Part shown: piece after piece, positions 36,497-48,960 of the stretch | Layout: each line of letters opens with the position of its first letter | Position numbering within the stretch: the stretch's first letter is position 1 | Source: Varroa destructor | Lineage: Eukaryota > Arthropoda > Arachnida > Mesostigmata > Varroidae | Direction of reading: 5' to 3' | DNA: 64,000 nucleotides | Assembly (NCBI RefSeq): GCF_002443255.2 | Contig: NW_019211454.1 | Coordinates: forward strand, 23,698,782 to 23,762,781 | Translations under genes and position numbers: made by a program | Notes under the pieces: generated by a model | Told to the model about the DNA's origin: nothing | The model's input: only the letters and a program-made list of their open reading frames with translations | The model's database searches: none

Positions 36497-38586
36497 ATTT
36501 GGTGGTAATTAAAAAGAAAGTGTTAGGTTTTCTCTATGGTAGAACTGAAGGACATTGATCTATTTAACGTGGCTCGCACAGATGAGCGACTATTATCAAG
36601 CGATGTAAGGATCCAATCGAACGTCACGTAGAATATTGATCAACCGTACGCCGTTTTCGTTGAAATAGGGAATAAGTTAAATTCTAGCGAAATGTTTCAA
36701 TTGCAAGTATCGCGTATTAAAAACGTTTTAGTATCACTGCTGTAGGCGTTCGTCCTTCGTATGAAAAGGGCTGAATGTGATAGGAGCTTGAATCTCTAAG
36801 CTCTGTAATAACTGTCTAGAGTTGGACACGCAAGCTTATATACAGTTTTAAAGTTATATACAATTTGGCATCTCTTTAAACTTGATCTTTTTCCTGTTAG
36901 GGTCCCGGGGACACGATGCGCAGTGCTCATTGATAGTCTAGGGTCAGGTTTCTAGTAACTTTATGCGTTTGTTTTTAAAACAATTGTTTTTGGGGGCATC
37001 TTTTCTAAGCTGAGCAAACCGAAAGGCTCCAGTTGCATTTCTTTAAATTAAAAGACAAAATGTCCAATTGATCAACGATTTGATAAAACAAGCGGACTCT
37101 CTCCTCTCAATTCTTGACCTGCTTAATTAGCGAGAAAAGGCCGCGTCGATTTTCCGTTCCGTGTAAATGTTAATGTTTGTTATTATCAAAATGCAGAATT
37201 AGTTTGAATAATATAAATGTTAAAATAACGTTATAATAAAAATAATGCCCTTGTATTTAAGTGCTTACGATGTAGATTTGCCCTGGCGGTTACGCAGGTC
37301 TACTAGATATTACTAGATTACCAGCACATACTAGACAATTTAACGCGCAATTCTATTTATAATTCACCAGTAACCTATCTTCGCGAAATGAAGCTCCTAC
37401 CGTTTTTAAAATGAAAGGAATATCTCAGATATTTTTCCCAAAACGTGTTCTATAGGTCAGAGCTAGCAAGTTATGCTTAGCAAAGTATTGCTCTACAAGA
37501 TTTATTGATCTTGTCGGGGTTTCTATCGTTATTCTTTACAAACGCTGCTTGTGAATTCTTAAATAGTCTACAAGCGAATTTTTATCACGATCTTAACGCA
37601 TATTCTAGCTGCATTAATATGCTTGTAATTTATTTATATGCATATTTCAACATCTGCTGGCCTTACGTCACATACAAGGCGCTTTTCTACGATAGAATGA
37701 AAACCACTGTAAAGTTCTTACAATTGTAAACAAGGGCCAGCAAGTTCTAGAGAGACATGAAACTGTTCTTGCGCGCCCAATGCTTCGCGAAGTTACCGAC
37801 AAAAATAATAACCATTATAGTCCGCTCGGTGTCCCGTTAGTTACTGAATTACAATTCAAACCTCTACCGGTATTTCCAAGATTTTCATTTCGATCAAAGA
37901 TAGGTCGAACCTCTTCTGTCCGTTGGCATGAGCCCATAACTAAAAGAAATACAATAACATAGACAGTATTAGAGTACAACTATATAGACTAAACATAGTA
38001 GTATCACAAAAAGCACGTATATATTTGTGTGATACCTTTGTGGGGCGAACATCGAAGTTCATCACTGCTTTGTTTTATATAATTCTCAGTTAAAAAGATC
38101 AATATTTACGTACTTAAACGCGTTATGAATTCAGCAAAATTGAATTCTCTATAATTGCACCTTTTGCATGTACCATACATTGATGTATGTGTGTGGCTAG
38201 GTGCGCCTAGCTCATAGTGATACGTTTTGAGATTGGAGCTCCCTGCTAGTCAGCAGTTTCATCCTGTTCAGGAAAGCGCTGCAGGTTCGGGCCACTGCCT
38301 GTATTCTCTCCGGTCTCATTGCCTTTCATGCGCCAATCAGCAAATGTCCATACAAGTCTAGTTGCAGATCAACGTTGGATCCATTTCCTAAACAAGCTTT
38401 CGACGACCTTCAACATAAGCTGTGTTTCCCAAACAGAACTATAGTGTTGGTCATATAAAGTTAACGTAACTAAACTAGTCGGTTATTACCTGAATAATAT
38501 ATTAGCCATCGCAATTGTCGTGTTTGTCAAACATTGCCTTTCTCGCATCGTTGTCCTACCCCCCTAACAACAACGGACTTACCAAC

Positions 38587-38611
38587 ATATATATATATAT
38601 ATATATATATA
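38587..38611. repeat. (TA)n microsatellite
   Basis: Twelve uninterrupted AT units, among the longest pure TA tracts in the window. Confidence 0.95.
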
Positions 38612-40800
38612 ATTATTAAGTACCTAGAATTGCTTTTCTTATTTGACTATTCAGTATGACTATGCATCGTGTTTTTAACCGAATTCAGCTGTTGTATACA
38701 CGTTTATATACTTGAGGGTACGTGTGTGCGTATTTAATTTTGAATATGTTACATATCTGTATGATGATATGAAAATTATATTTATTAAGTAGGTATTTGA
38801 TCATCTTTCGAACAACCCGTGTCGCTAGCTTGTCGTTTTTATCAAGAACATCTGCGCGTTTGGTGTTGCCTCTACGTACTATACGTAACTATGCCCTATT
38901 ACATCAGGCAACAAGGTATTGCTAGGTCTGTATAATTGAAGAGTCTTAATCTGCTGCAATATATTAGGGACAGTTAACGCATTTTTTCAGCGAATTTTGT
39001 CAGCTACGCCGCCTCTATCCCCTCCATAGCAAAAGTTAGCAGACTGCTGAGTGGTAAACACAACAGCGTTTGCGGTTTTGCAATAATGTAACACGATGAT
39101 CTAGAGAAGCATTTGTTCTTTGCCAAAATCGTACTCTCAAAGCAATGATTGGATTACGGTAATATCCGCAAGTGTGGTACAGAATTCGGGCGACACTGAA
39201 TCGAGGCTCGCGGTTGGTTTAGATAAACTGACTCATTTGCAGATAAGGTCAGTAAGGTTAGGCAACATATAATACAGAGCAATGTACATGCCAAGCCGAT
39301 GACGTCAATACGACGTCGTGCTCAATAACTTGGCCGACAAAAAAGCGCGGCACATTTTAAAGCAAGCTTCTTCTTTATAGGGTGCAGCTGATTCAACAGC
39401 CATAGATCCAACACCACCCCAAGCATCTTTCTCATTCGTGGAAGCACAAGGCACGTACTAGCAAAATCGTTGATCATATCATCATCTTCAATGAGATAAA
39501 TTTCGGGCTGAATTGCTACATGAATAGCGCGATGCGGGATGCGCTACGGTAACACGAAGGCTGCGTTCCGGTTTTCTGATTCGATCCTTTTCGACTTTAG
39601 GACTATGTAAAGAACATGTGCGTTAACGAAGGCCGCAAAAGTATCCACTATGTAAAACACCGTATCCGTGACTCGGTTGCTGAAATTAATGCTGACCTTT
39701 GCGGAACTGTGATCTAAGACTATGCAAAATAGAAGAAAGGTTTGGCTGACATTGTCCTCCACGTAAAACCCTTTAGGCTGAGATAAAGACACAGGAACTA
39801 GCTTTCGTTTTGCTTTCCGGGGCACTGACATAGAGTACACACTTGTGACTCATTCTATATACGTAATTATTTGTATTTATTTTTTTTTATTTACAGCATT
39901 TAATGTTTCTGAGTAGCAGCGGTGGTTTCGAACGGGTTCGCAGAATGTTAATTAACTGAATTACATCCGGATAACGTATTATCAAATAATCGGGTCTTTT
40001 TCTATTCATAACGTTAGATATAACCATTAGTTATTAACTTTAACCTTTCGGACTGAAATTATTTGCAAAGTTTATAAATTTTACATGATGGTATATTAAC
40101 GTTATATGCTTGACGTCACACACCCTATAATAGATAGATAAACAAGGTACGACTAACGCCTGGCTTGTGCTTAAAACCGCGCTCCTTGTATGTCGAACGA
40201 ACACGGTCGTTTGGTACATCGTTAAAAGTAATTCCTCTCAACGTTCCAAATCATAATGCTGGGATTGTTATTGACGACGACGTCAATAGGAAGAAAACCA
40301 CAGCCTTATTTAGAGGGCACGAAACCGTGCATCCAATGTATTCAGCCATTTATTATTATAGTTATCATTAAGTATTTTAATATCGTTTTCCGTTTGAGTA
40401 TCTAGATTGATTTTGTACCTAACAACCCTCAATGGCATATAAGCTAGACTAATGTATGAAGTAAATGAATCCTAATCATAATGGCACTGCGGCAAATTGC
40501 ATTGAATATATTTGTCTGATACGATATGAAGTGTTTGTAGTATGAGTTTAGAAGCTTCGCAATAGGTAGCTTTCTGTTGTTTTTTTTGCCGAACCTAGGA
40601 GAACTATATTATGCAAGACTATCATCAATACAGTAATAGTCAGTAAACCTTATTATCCCAAGTTGAAGTATAGAAAAAATCATTTAGTCTTTAGGGTCGG
40701 TCACTAGAATCGTTTAGAATACCTCAACAGAAGGCTCACAAAAAAAAAGCGTTCTACTAAGCCATAGAGAGATCGTTCAACAGAAACCAAAACTTAAGTG
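38612..40800. other. AT-rich DNA with one long interrupted minus-strand frame
   Basis: Apart from the interrupted frame at 39322-39849, this stretch holds only a 68-codon plus frame (40165-40371) with no family pattern. Perfect TGACGTCA octamers lie at 39300-39307 and 40111-40118. Confidence 0.5.
39322..39849 (-). pseudogene. Possible pseudogene: 175-codon frame with one internal stop
   Basis: Reading the minus strand, the frame opens at 39849 and runs to a TGA at 39322-39324, with only one in-frame stop (TAG at 39544-39546). The first part is basic (RKAKRK), then contains a hydrophobic stretch ending in FVNAHVLYIVLK. The part after the stop is Leu/Met-rich with another hydrophobic run (GVVLDLWLL). 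This could be a fragment of a multi-pass membrane protein or a coincidence. I recognise no family and no splice sites were verified. Confidence 0.15.
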
Positions 40801-41420
40801 TTGCCCAATGCGACCACCGGGTAGAAGGCCCCGGATCCGCTAGATCTCCGTTCCTGAAATAATACGCCCAAATACGACGCTCATATACACCTGCGTCTTG
40901 TCTATCCCAGTCATGAACGACTGGAATTGACCATGGCCACCAAGCAGGGTAGTAGCCAACGTAGCCGAGAGACTTATCATGATATCAAGTGGCGAACGAC
41001 CCCACTGGAATAGCCCACTTCTTTTCCACTGTTGCAGGGTAGCTCGAGTGACAGCAATGTTCGAGTTATCATCCAGTGACCCTTTAACTCATTCCCTTGT
41101 CCGAAGATAAACCGAATCCTCCTCACGAGGACAATGAATCTCTATTGCAATGCACCTTTACGACAACTCACGGGACCTGAGAGCTGCGCCCGTCTGCTCT
41201 TCTTGTTCGGGCCAAAAACCGAGTTCCAAGAAATCCTGGTCGAAATCCCGTGCTGGGTCTCACTGTATCAAGTACTCTTTTTCTATATGGGATGACAATA
41301 TCCTTTTGAGGTAAGCGATATGCCTTTACGTTTGACGACCTAGATAACTGAACTTTTTGACCGTCTTCTCTTAAAAACACGTCATGAATCAGAGGGCACC
41401 AGATTTTTAGTATCAATTTT
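40800..41420. other. GC-richer patch with overlapping minus frames, unrecognised
   Basis: Composition rises in GC over 40.80-41.30 kb. Minus frames are open at 41416-41168 (82 codons) and, without ATG starts, in two overlapping frames of about 80 codons across 41090-40790. I searched by eye for reverse transcriptase, integrase and transposase motifs and found none that hold. A decayed mobile element is a reasonable guess from composition only. Confidence 0.2.
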
Positions 41421-43760
41421 TTTAACTTAAGCGCGGAAATGTTTTCCGTAATTTCCTCCGTTTATAGGTCGTTTTTTCGGTCCTGGATAAAAAATGATAT
41501 CCGCATCTTTCTGCGTGACTGAAATGTTACTTTTCAGAAGAGTCAATTTGGCAGTCCTCAAAAGCCTTTTGGTAATCGGCTGCTGAGTAGTATCGTCAGG
41601 TCGGGAAAATTTAGCTCTTCTTTATTAAAGAGAAACCGCACCAATTGCTTTATTACATTATTTACCGATTTAGAGACTACAATGAAATTAAGAACTATCG
41701 TTGTCGTCGGAAAGGCTCTAGGCTGTTTTTTATAAGGTCGCCGACATTAAAGCGATACATATATGGATAAACTAGCCGCACGACTGCAAGTATTATCTGT
41801 TTATCGGTAAACTATGCCCGAAATAATGTGAATGCCATAGCAGCCTTGTCTTGAATCCTAAAGGGTTTATGAGACTACAGATAATACTCGAAACAAAGTG
41901 GCTTTTATGAAAATCTTTAGCTATAGGAACAAGTTTCTATATTGCCTTCCTTCAATCGACAGGTCGTTTGAGATCTGCTTTGATAAATTGATTTAACTTA
42001 GATTTAACCTACAGTTTGAAATCTAGTCCTTATCGTAGTAATTCATTGTCGATGACAATATTTTTTTTTTTAATTTTTTAGCAAAGTAGTGCTCCTCAGA
42101 ATTTGTCGCTGATACCTGCCTAAACCTAGTTGATGACTCGTGCATCGTATATAGGAAGACGATACGATACGATGAGGTATATTTTAGGCAACCTTCAATC
42201 GTCATTGGAACAGGGCAAAATAGGGAGGCGCATTCTATGAGCTCACTATAAAATCCAGGTGAAAATAGTGATCGTAGTGCGCTTTCTTGCACAGTGACTT
42301 TTCGTGGTCACTCAGACATGTGTATTGTCTGTTATGTATGTTGAATGCCCAATTAAGGTGTACGAGTTAACAGAGTCCGCTGCATCCGCAATGTATCTTT
42401 ACTACTGGAGAAATCCCAGATAAGTTCAACGAAACCTACCCCCGGTTATAGCTTCAAAACTTTGATGCGGCCCTTAGAAAGAAGTGATTTCGACGCTTTC
42501 TCAGAAAGCCACTGCACAGCAACGTAAAAAATGACGAAATATCCAATGGCGGTGCCGGACGTAAAATTCGAAATATTTAATGATTTGAGAAGTCAACATA
42601 TAAGATTTGAATAATTGTTACTGTAGAGGGCGCAAAATGTCGCCGCAGATCAATGTCACCGAACCATTTTTTGTTTTGTCTGTAAAAGCTATATGTCTTC
42701 TTTAACCATTAGAATTCTTCTCCAATGGATGAGTTGTTTTTTACCAGAACGTGTCTGTGTATAGTTCACAAACATTCTTCCTAAACTCTGTGTTCGTCTA
42801 TAAAAAAAGCGTTCCAAATGGCGAAGGGCTAAGTCGATTGAGATGGCTGCAATTCAATAACATCAGTGGGCTAAGTCGGGCCCTGTTTATTATGGTTATG
42901 TAGCCAATAGAAATCTACAGTGATGCCTAAAATTTACTGAACAGGTACGTTATATATTTGGATTTTTTTGATGACGAATCTTAGAAAAATCATGCGAAAA
43001 CCCTCATAAAAATGCATCTAAATCAGTTATATTGGGGCACCCGTCGGAGACCCCTCGCTGATCGAACAGACAATGTTTCCAGTTAACTATAATCACCCCT
43101 TACTGTGTTAACGAAGTTATATCAGTTTAGGTATTTAGCTATTTAGGTTCGGCTTTTTATTTTGTTTTCTTCTGCCTAACATCCGTCGCATCGAAAATGC
43201 GTGTGGTGAGCTTCTTAATTCGAGTTTGTATTGTATATTGAGTGTTCTTTTATGCCCCTTTCATTTTGTACCTGTTACGAGCCTCAGCGCAAGACCTTGT
43301 TACACTAGATCAGGCACTTTTCAGTTCAAAAAAGAAACAAAAATGATAATTAAACCTTCCGTATAATTTCTGCCAAAATGTTTTTTAAGTGTCACGTGCT
43401 TTCCATAATACTTTCAAGCCAGTAGGGACAGAACACTGTGTGTTGGCTTGTTTCCAGTTGGATGGTGCAATTGCTGATGGACTTCAAGAATACCCTGTTA
43501 TAAAATGACGAGAAATTATTTGTCGTGCTGATAAATATATGCTGAGGTGAACCGTTGATTGTCCACTTTTCTTAATAATGAAAGATAGGAAACCATGGAT
43601 TAGGTAATCGCGATGTAATGCATCCGATAGTTTTGACGAATTAACGCTGCTTAGTCTAAGTGGTTAGCCCAATTCGTACACGCGGTCTTCAGATCTATTA
43701 TAGTGGTCATCGATCGACGATGAATGGTACCCTGGGAGTTTTTTTAAAGGCTTTGTTAAA
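41420..43760. other. AT-rich DNA without a recognisable gene
   Basis: One 89-codon minus frame (42023-42292) is open and unrecognised. No repeat longer than a homopolymer of about ten stands out. Confidence 0.55.
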
Positions 43761-43766
43761 TAGTAT

Positions 43767-45034
43767 TCAAAATATATTAGGACTCTCTAATCGTCGTTCG
43801 TTTTTGGCACTCACTATCGTTATCACTGACTTTCTATTTTCACTTTGTTGATTCGTATTATCATAAAAATCGTACAAATGATTTTCTACACACAAGAGTA
43901 CTTTCTTACACGTTGCCCTTACTTTTCCAAGAGTTCTGACGAATATATTTTTGAAGTTTTCTGCTAGCCAGCTAGATAATTCATTCGAGAAATCCGTCTG
44001 ATTTTTCTCGTCTGTGCTTTTTTTGCCCCAGATATCAAAAAGTGCGAACAATTTTCCATACGACATCAGAAACGCTTGTCAAATGCGATTTAACGGTGGT
44101 CATGGTTCCGAGCCTTGCAGGACTACTTAATGGCTTACATCACGAAGAACAGAATAATAACCAGATGTAGATTGTGCTGAAGACGCTTGAGAAAAACTTT
44201 CATTGATAATGTTTTTAGTAGGTGCTCAGTAAGGGAACAAATGTTATTTACCGCGAATGTACTAGGCATTAGTTGCTATAGGTCTGCATGGCAGAAATAC
44301 CATGCGTCTTTGTCAGCCCGGAAATGGATTGTCTCTACTCCGTATCGTTGCCAAACGTATATACATAAAACCAGGCGTATTGTTTAACCGAAAATTTAAT
44401 CTAAATCCGACGGCCTACAAAAATGATGGTTTCGCAAAGTTGAGGGCAAATAGCACCCGGGTGTAGGAATGTTGCATGATTACTATAAACAAAATAGGGC
44501 GACGTGCGAGCCGATGCTTCATCGTAGTGAGGAGCTCGCTATCGTTCGACAAGAGATTGTTTTTACGACCAGAGTTACGAATTTTTTTCAATATTTCCTT
44601 GCCATGTATAACTTGTGATAGCATCTTGGGGGGATTCCTTTGAAGGACGTCCGAGTTCTTCTGAGAAAGTTGTTGCTGGGCGTACATCTGCTCGAAATTT
44701 AGATCTTTCAGTATGATCCTTGCTGCGACCTTTTTTACCTCTATATAATTCTTCCTTTATTTGATACCACATAAGTCAAGTGAGAGTTCTTAAAGTGTTT
44801 TGGATATCCTCCAACGCCAGTTGTTTCGTCTTTCGATACTCCCTTATCGCCCTGATTATATATATTATAAGGATCGCCCTGCGGTACAATTCGTGCACTT
44901 GACGTTGATTTAGCACAGATTGATTTCCAGAACCCTTTTGGGGTAATAATACCTATTAATTTTATTCTCAACAATTTGCATTCGTTTTCCAAAGAGCGAA
45001 ACACAAGCAAATGGCTCTTCAAACTATAAAACAC
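43767..45034 (-). other. Cluster of minus-strand frames, Lys-rich, unrecognised
   Basis: Four minus-strand frames follow one another: 45034-44741 (97 codons), 44772-44575 (65), 44687-44415 (90) and 44066-43767 (99). The last two share a phase, separated by many stops. The products are rich in Lys, Asn and Ser, with pieces such as ENFKNIFVRTLGKVRATCKK. A decayed DNA-transposon or gene body read right to left would give this pattern, yet no DDE, zinc-finger or RT motif is visible. Chance clustering remains possible. Confidence 0.2.
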
Positions 45035-45172
45035 AACTTTGAATAGTGGAAAACGGGCGAATATGGCACCGTGAGTGCGGCCACGGGTTTTTAACAGCTA
45101 AAAAAAGGACATTTTGTTATTATCATAATACTAGACTCATATTTCCAGGCCATTTTATCGGTTCATTAATAT

Positions 45173-45197
45173 CGACCTCTCGATTTGTGAGAGGTCG
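45173..45197. repeat. 9-bp perfect hairpin, 7-nt loop
   Basis: cgacctctc (45173-45181) pairs exactly with gagaggtcg (45189-45197) around gatttgt. It lies just upstream (minus-strand sense) of the frame cluster at 43.8-45.0 kb. No link is shown. Confidence 0.7.
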
Positions 45198-45199
45198 CA

Positions 45200-46577
45200 A
45201 AATCCAGAAGGATATAAAATAATTTATAGTTTTTCTTTACATTGTCAATTATCAGATAGATCAAGAGCAAAATTATTATACTTACGCTTTCTGCCTATGA
45301 TGGATGTATGGTTTATTGCAGCATATGATTACAATGTCTCCTCTTACTGTGCCGGCTACAGTCAGTGGAAAGCCTTACTCAATTTATAGATGTATAATTC
45401 TATGTTCCTACAACTTTATTTTCAATATGATATTAATGCGGCATACCGAACGCGTTGGCTATTGGGACGGTTAGAAATTAAACACTAGCAGCAAAAAATT
45501 ATATATTATTTTAGTACGATAGGTCTTTTTATAACAGTATGAAATTGATAAGCAATAAGAACTACGACGTAGCCTATATTTGTCACTGTACTCGGTGAAC
45601 GGTATCGATCAGTGTTCACCCACTGGTGCATACCGTTTTCCTCCTACATAGTAACCTTAGGTTAATCCACCTGGTCTTCCGCTGAAAATGAAAGGGTTGA
45701 CTAGAGAGCTTTGAATTCAAACACATCGGAATCATTCTGCCGACTCTATGTGAAAATGAGCGTACACAAAACCCGGTCATAGATCAAAATCAATAAAACG
45801 ATACAAGTGTTCTTCTCTCTTCATCTTTTATAGGCGACGTTTGTTGCCAGAAAATGTAGGCGCTGCAAGTGTCTGCTTATTTGTCACCCCGAACCACTAT
45901 ATCGATATAGTCCACTGGACAGAAATAAAGCCCGGGTTTTCTTCTATTGCATCCGTAGAAATATTCTGTCAAGGGCAACTGTATGGGTAAAGGTAGCAAA
46001 AGAAACATCAGCGAAATATGTTTTCGTGATACTGAGGCTGGCATTTATCCCCCTCTAATTAAAACGCAACGGTCCCCCCATTCGTTTAATAGCAATGGCA
46101 GATATCATAGAAATCTTAAATTTCTCTGAAAAAGTAATTTTGTCTTCTTTAGATATCAGCTACTTGACAGAACGTTTCGATTCCAGTTAGCAAATTAGAG
46201 CTTGGACATTTTACTGATACATAGTATCTTTTCCTATTTTAGCCATTGGTATACTGTCTCAAGGTATACTTTTAACTAAATTAGCAGATAAAATTGAGCT
46301 ATACAGGCTAATACCTGCGACAAATCTGCGAGCAATATCTGCAAAGAATTACTTATCGGCATAAATATGGACCATCGATACTGTGTTTATGGACGTCCAA
46401 ACATTAGACGTAACGGCCTCCCGCTCTCTTTACCTATTGGCCTGACAGTGGACGGCTCAAGCTTTATAGAATGGTAAAGGTTTGCTTTTCTAAACTTCTT
46501 CAAAGCTCAACATTTTCACATGTTAAGGTTAGCATATGAGGCGATGGAAGTTGAGCTGTGTTTAAAAGACAGTTGCT

Positions 46578-46608
<31 letters not shown>

Positions 46609-46900
46609 CTTGAAAATATATTGCTTTAATAAGCCTGCCTTTTCAACCGGAAAGTTTTTCAGGCATGTAAGAGTGAAAGAAGAGTCTCTAAAAAACTTCG
46701 TCAAAATGAAATAAGCCCTTATCGATGAACTGGACTTTTATTACAACTACGCTGTTTTCTATCAACAAAACAACAAAGCTTATCACCTCCACAGACTTCT
46801 TATAGCGCATTGACGCTATACGCTGGAACATGATAAAAGGAATCAGCGTTTTGCGGACGGACCTGGCCGCATCAATTCTGCAGACTGACGAGTTAACGAA
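45200..46900. other. AT-rich DNA without a recognisable gene
   Basis: Only a 64-codon plus frame (46520-46714) is open, and it runs through the TA repeat. Composition becomes GC-richer after about 46.83 kb, where the gypsy-type relic begins. I could not find an LTR or a primer-binding site in this stretch. Confidence 0.5.
46577..46603. repeat. (TA)n microsatellite
   Basis: Thirteen or more TA units within the 64-codon frame at 46520-46714, which is therefore not a credible gene. Confidence 0.95.
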
Positions 46901-47060
46901 GTGTTTTACGCCTGCAGAGCATGCGGGTACTTCTAAATGTTCATACAGGCGGCCGGCGAATGTTAGGTTTTGCTAGGTAGGATTTCCTGTTGTCCGATTT
47001 ATCGGAAGTGAGGCCTCGTTAGAATTTTAGGTTTAAGTCGAGTTGGAGGGTGCTATATTA

Positions 47061-47120
47061 GCGCGGGCCGCGCTGGATACCGGCGTTAACCGATATCACG
47101 TAAATCGTATTTTTGAGACA
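47061..47120 (+). pseudogene. Aspartic protease remnant of the gypsy-type element
   Basis: The frame starting at 47061 reads RAALDTGVNRYHVNRIF. The D-T-G triplet (codons 47076-47084) preceded by an Ala-Leu pair is the active-site signature of retrotransposon aspartic proteases. It lies about 160 bp after the putative zinc knuckle and about 740 bp before the RT fingers, a normal spacing for a gag-pro-pol element. The rest of the protease fold cannot be followed, so this rests on a short motif plus position. Confidence 0.45.
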
Positions 47121-47821
47121 CTTTTACCTGCGGCCAGGGGTGCGCGCCCCCCAAGCGCGCCATCAGGCTCATTAACTCCAACTAGCGACCTCTAACCATC
47201 ACGGGAAATTAACGGAAGGCAGGAGAAACTTTTTGCGGTTGTTAACACACGATGTTATCCTTAAGAGGCTCTTCCTAATGAGGGATAATTTTGTATTGAA
47301 CAATACACAGTCATGACATGACCAAAAGTTCATCGGGTAGTTCTTATCCAATTCTTCGTCCGAAGTGTCGGCTCCTGCCTTTAAATCGTCGGAACGATTA
47401 TCGGTATTCAAGGCGATGATCTCGGTGGACGAGGTTTTCACTCATTTCCGATGAATACGTTCGTAACGCACAAATCCGGTAAGCGAGTGCGAAGTGGCCT
47501 GTTTACGTGAAGGTCGGTACCAGATCAGGGCGGGGCCAGGAATGCACGACATTCTCTGACTCGGACGCTTTTGACACCCTTGTCTATTACGGAGTGTATT
47601 TTTCGAGCTCCGCATTGGACAGAAGTTACGTGGGTCTGAGTGAAGTCGTTTCTTAAAATTTTTATGTGATAGAAGGTCGAAATAGTTACGCAGGACGAAT
47701 ATCGTCAACCATATGATCCTGATAGGCGCCTAGCGTCCACTGTATCCATACTTTCGTCGAATTATCCTGGCGCAGCAAGCCTGTATTCCGAAGCAGATAC
47801 TGTAAATGCTGAACGACGACG

Positions 47822-48370
47822 CGGTTAATCCATTCATTCTCCCGCCCCGCCCTGGCTTGGCTTGTCGTTCTCATAAAAGGGAAGGATGGTTCGATTCAGT
47901 GCTGTGTAGACTTCTAGAGACTAATCGCGGTAACGAACAGGAAAGGACTTCTGGTTTTTCCTCTGCCAGAAATTAACCAAACCTTCGACGCCTTAGGAGC
48001 CTGAATAGTCCCTACATACGATCTGGCAAGCGGTTACTGGCAGATCCTAATGACGCTCAACGCTAAGAAAAAAGGCTTTTCGAACCCTGAGTAGCCTCTA
48101 TCTATCCAAGCGGATACGCTTTGAATTGACTAAGGCTCTGGCGAGGTTTCATTGAACCCTGTTTTGGGCAAGTTAGGATAGCAAACGGCTTTGGTTTACT
48201 GAGATGATATTACAGTGATTTTCAAAGATGTTGTAGAACACTGCATTAAATTCCAAAAAATACTTGTTATTATTAGCACTGCGGGTCTACACTGCAGTGC
48301 GTTAAAATGCTCGTTCGCTTTTCAAAGAGTTGCATACTTTGATCACACGCTTTCCGCAGGGCTTTTATGA
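47822..48370 (+). pseudogene. Reverse transcriptase of the gypsy-type element, multiple stops
   Basis: A single frame can be followed from 47822 to a TGA at 48368. It shows the fingers motif VVLIKGKDGSIQCCVDF, then FPLPEINQTFDALGA, then the first catalytic Asp in DLASGYWQI (48020-48046), then the YxDD box as Y-stop-D-D (48197-48208). The primer-grip side ends with the conserved K-C-S-F-A and F-D-H-T-L-S-A-G. Both catalytic Asp residues of YxDD survive, but the residue between is a TGA. Other stops in this frame lie at 47915, 48002, 48092, 48122, 48131 and 48179. The copy is dead but aligns almost without frame loss over 180 codons. Confidence 0.9.
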
Positions 48371-48374
48371 TTAA

Positions 48375-48960
48375 GAGAAAACAGCCGCTGTCGATGCTCT
48401 GGAACTTCCTACGATCGTTCGACAGCTGCGAAGGTTCTCGGAGTTGGCGTCCTACCGTCGTTTATGCAAGGCCTTGCCAGCCATTGTACGGTTTGTTCAA
48501 AGCTGCCCGTCAGTTTTGTTATGCCACCTCGCATTAAGCCATCCTTTCAAACGGCCCTCACAAATAGGGCAGTTTTACAGCACTTCTTAGTGAATTTACC
48601 AACTAAAGTGCACACCGATGCAAGCAGCGCCGGGCTGAGTGTGGTTCGTATTTAGTACTAAAGGAGTGCAGAACGCGTAGTAGCGTACGCTACTAGGCGA
48701 CTTTTACCCCGGAAGGTAACGAGTAATTCGTCAAAGGCCAAATGTTTGGTTATCGTCTGGGCTATAAAGAAGTTCCTTACCTGTACGAGCGACAACTTAC
48801 GGAAGCCACCGATAATAGTTTGCTAGAGTGCCACAAAGTAAAGGTCTTCTGCAAAAAGTTGACCCTCGAGTTGCTGGAATTCAGTTTTGAACTTCCACAC
48901 TGGAGTGGCGCGGCAAAGCGCAAGCTCAAAGGCCTATCATGTTTATACGCTTCGACACTT
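48375..48960 (+). pseudogene. RT thumb/connection and RNase H of the gypsy-type element
   Basis: After a frameshift the connection region reads VRQLRRFSELASYRRLCK (ending about 48470). It shifts again to a frame starting at 48464 that ends in LQHF and THDAS-type RNase H entry VHTDASSAGL (Asp codon 48617-48619). The same frame continues past stops at 48653 and 48659 into VAYATRRLLPRK and CLVIVWAIKKF, both typical of this RNase H. The usual acidic residue in the segment between is not evident (SSKAK is seen). The tail LLEFSFELPHWSG (about 48870-48910) corresponds to the end of RNase H. Confidence 0.85.

Larger units (their letters stand above)
33602..38585. other. AT-rich DNA without a recognisable gene
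   Basis: Frames at 33638-33892, 34674-34880, 37505-37729 and 37780-37962 are 60-84 codons, AT-biased and unrecognised. The interval 34881-37504 has no frame of 60 codons. Two micro-duplications (35267-35302 and 36473-36496) and a TA tract (35368-35382) are noted. Confidence 0.55.

Noticed and set aside
11177..40118. Three perfect TGACGTCA (CRE) octamers at 11177, 39300 and 40111
   Set aside because: About two occurrences are expected by chance for an 8-bp palindrome in 64 kb, and none is next to an identifiable promoter.
40830..41090. Minus-strand frame near 41.0 kb as a LINE RT tail
   Set aside because: A single F-S-Y-L-G-like word suggested it, but no catalytic or zinc-finger motif follows in order in any frame.
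47915..48202. Stops in the gypsy-type RT as a sign of directional C-to-T hypermutation (RIP-like)
   Set aside because: Only some stops, such as the TAG at 48179 in a usual Trp position, fit a G-to-A change. Others need transversions, so no directional signature is evident by eye.
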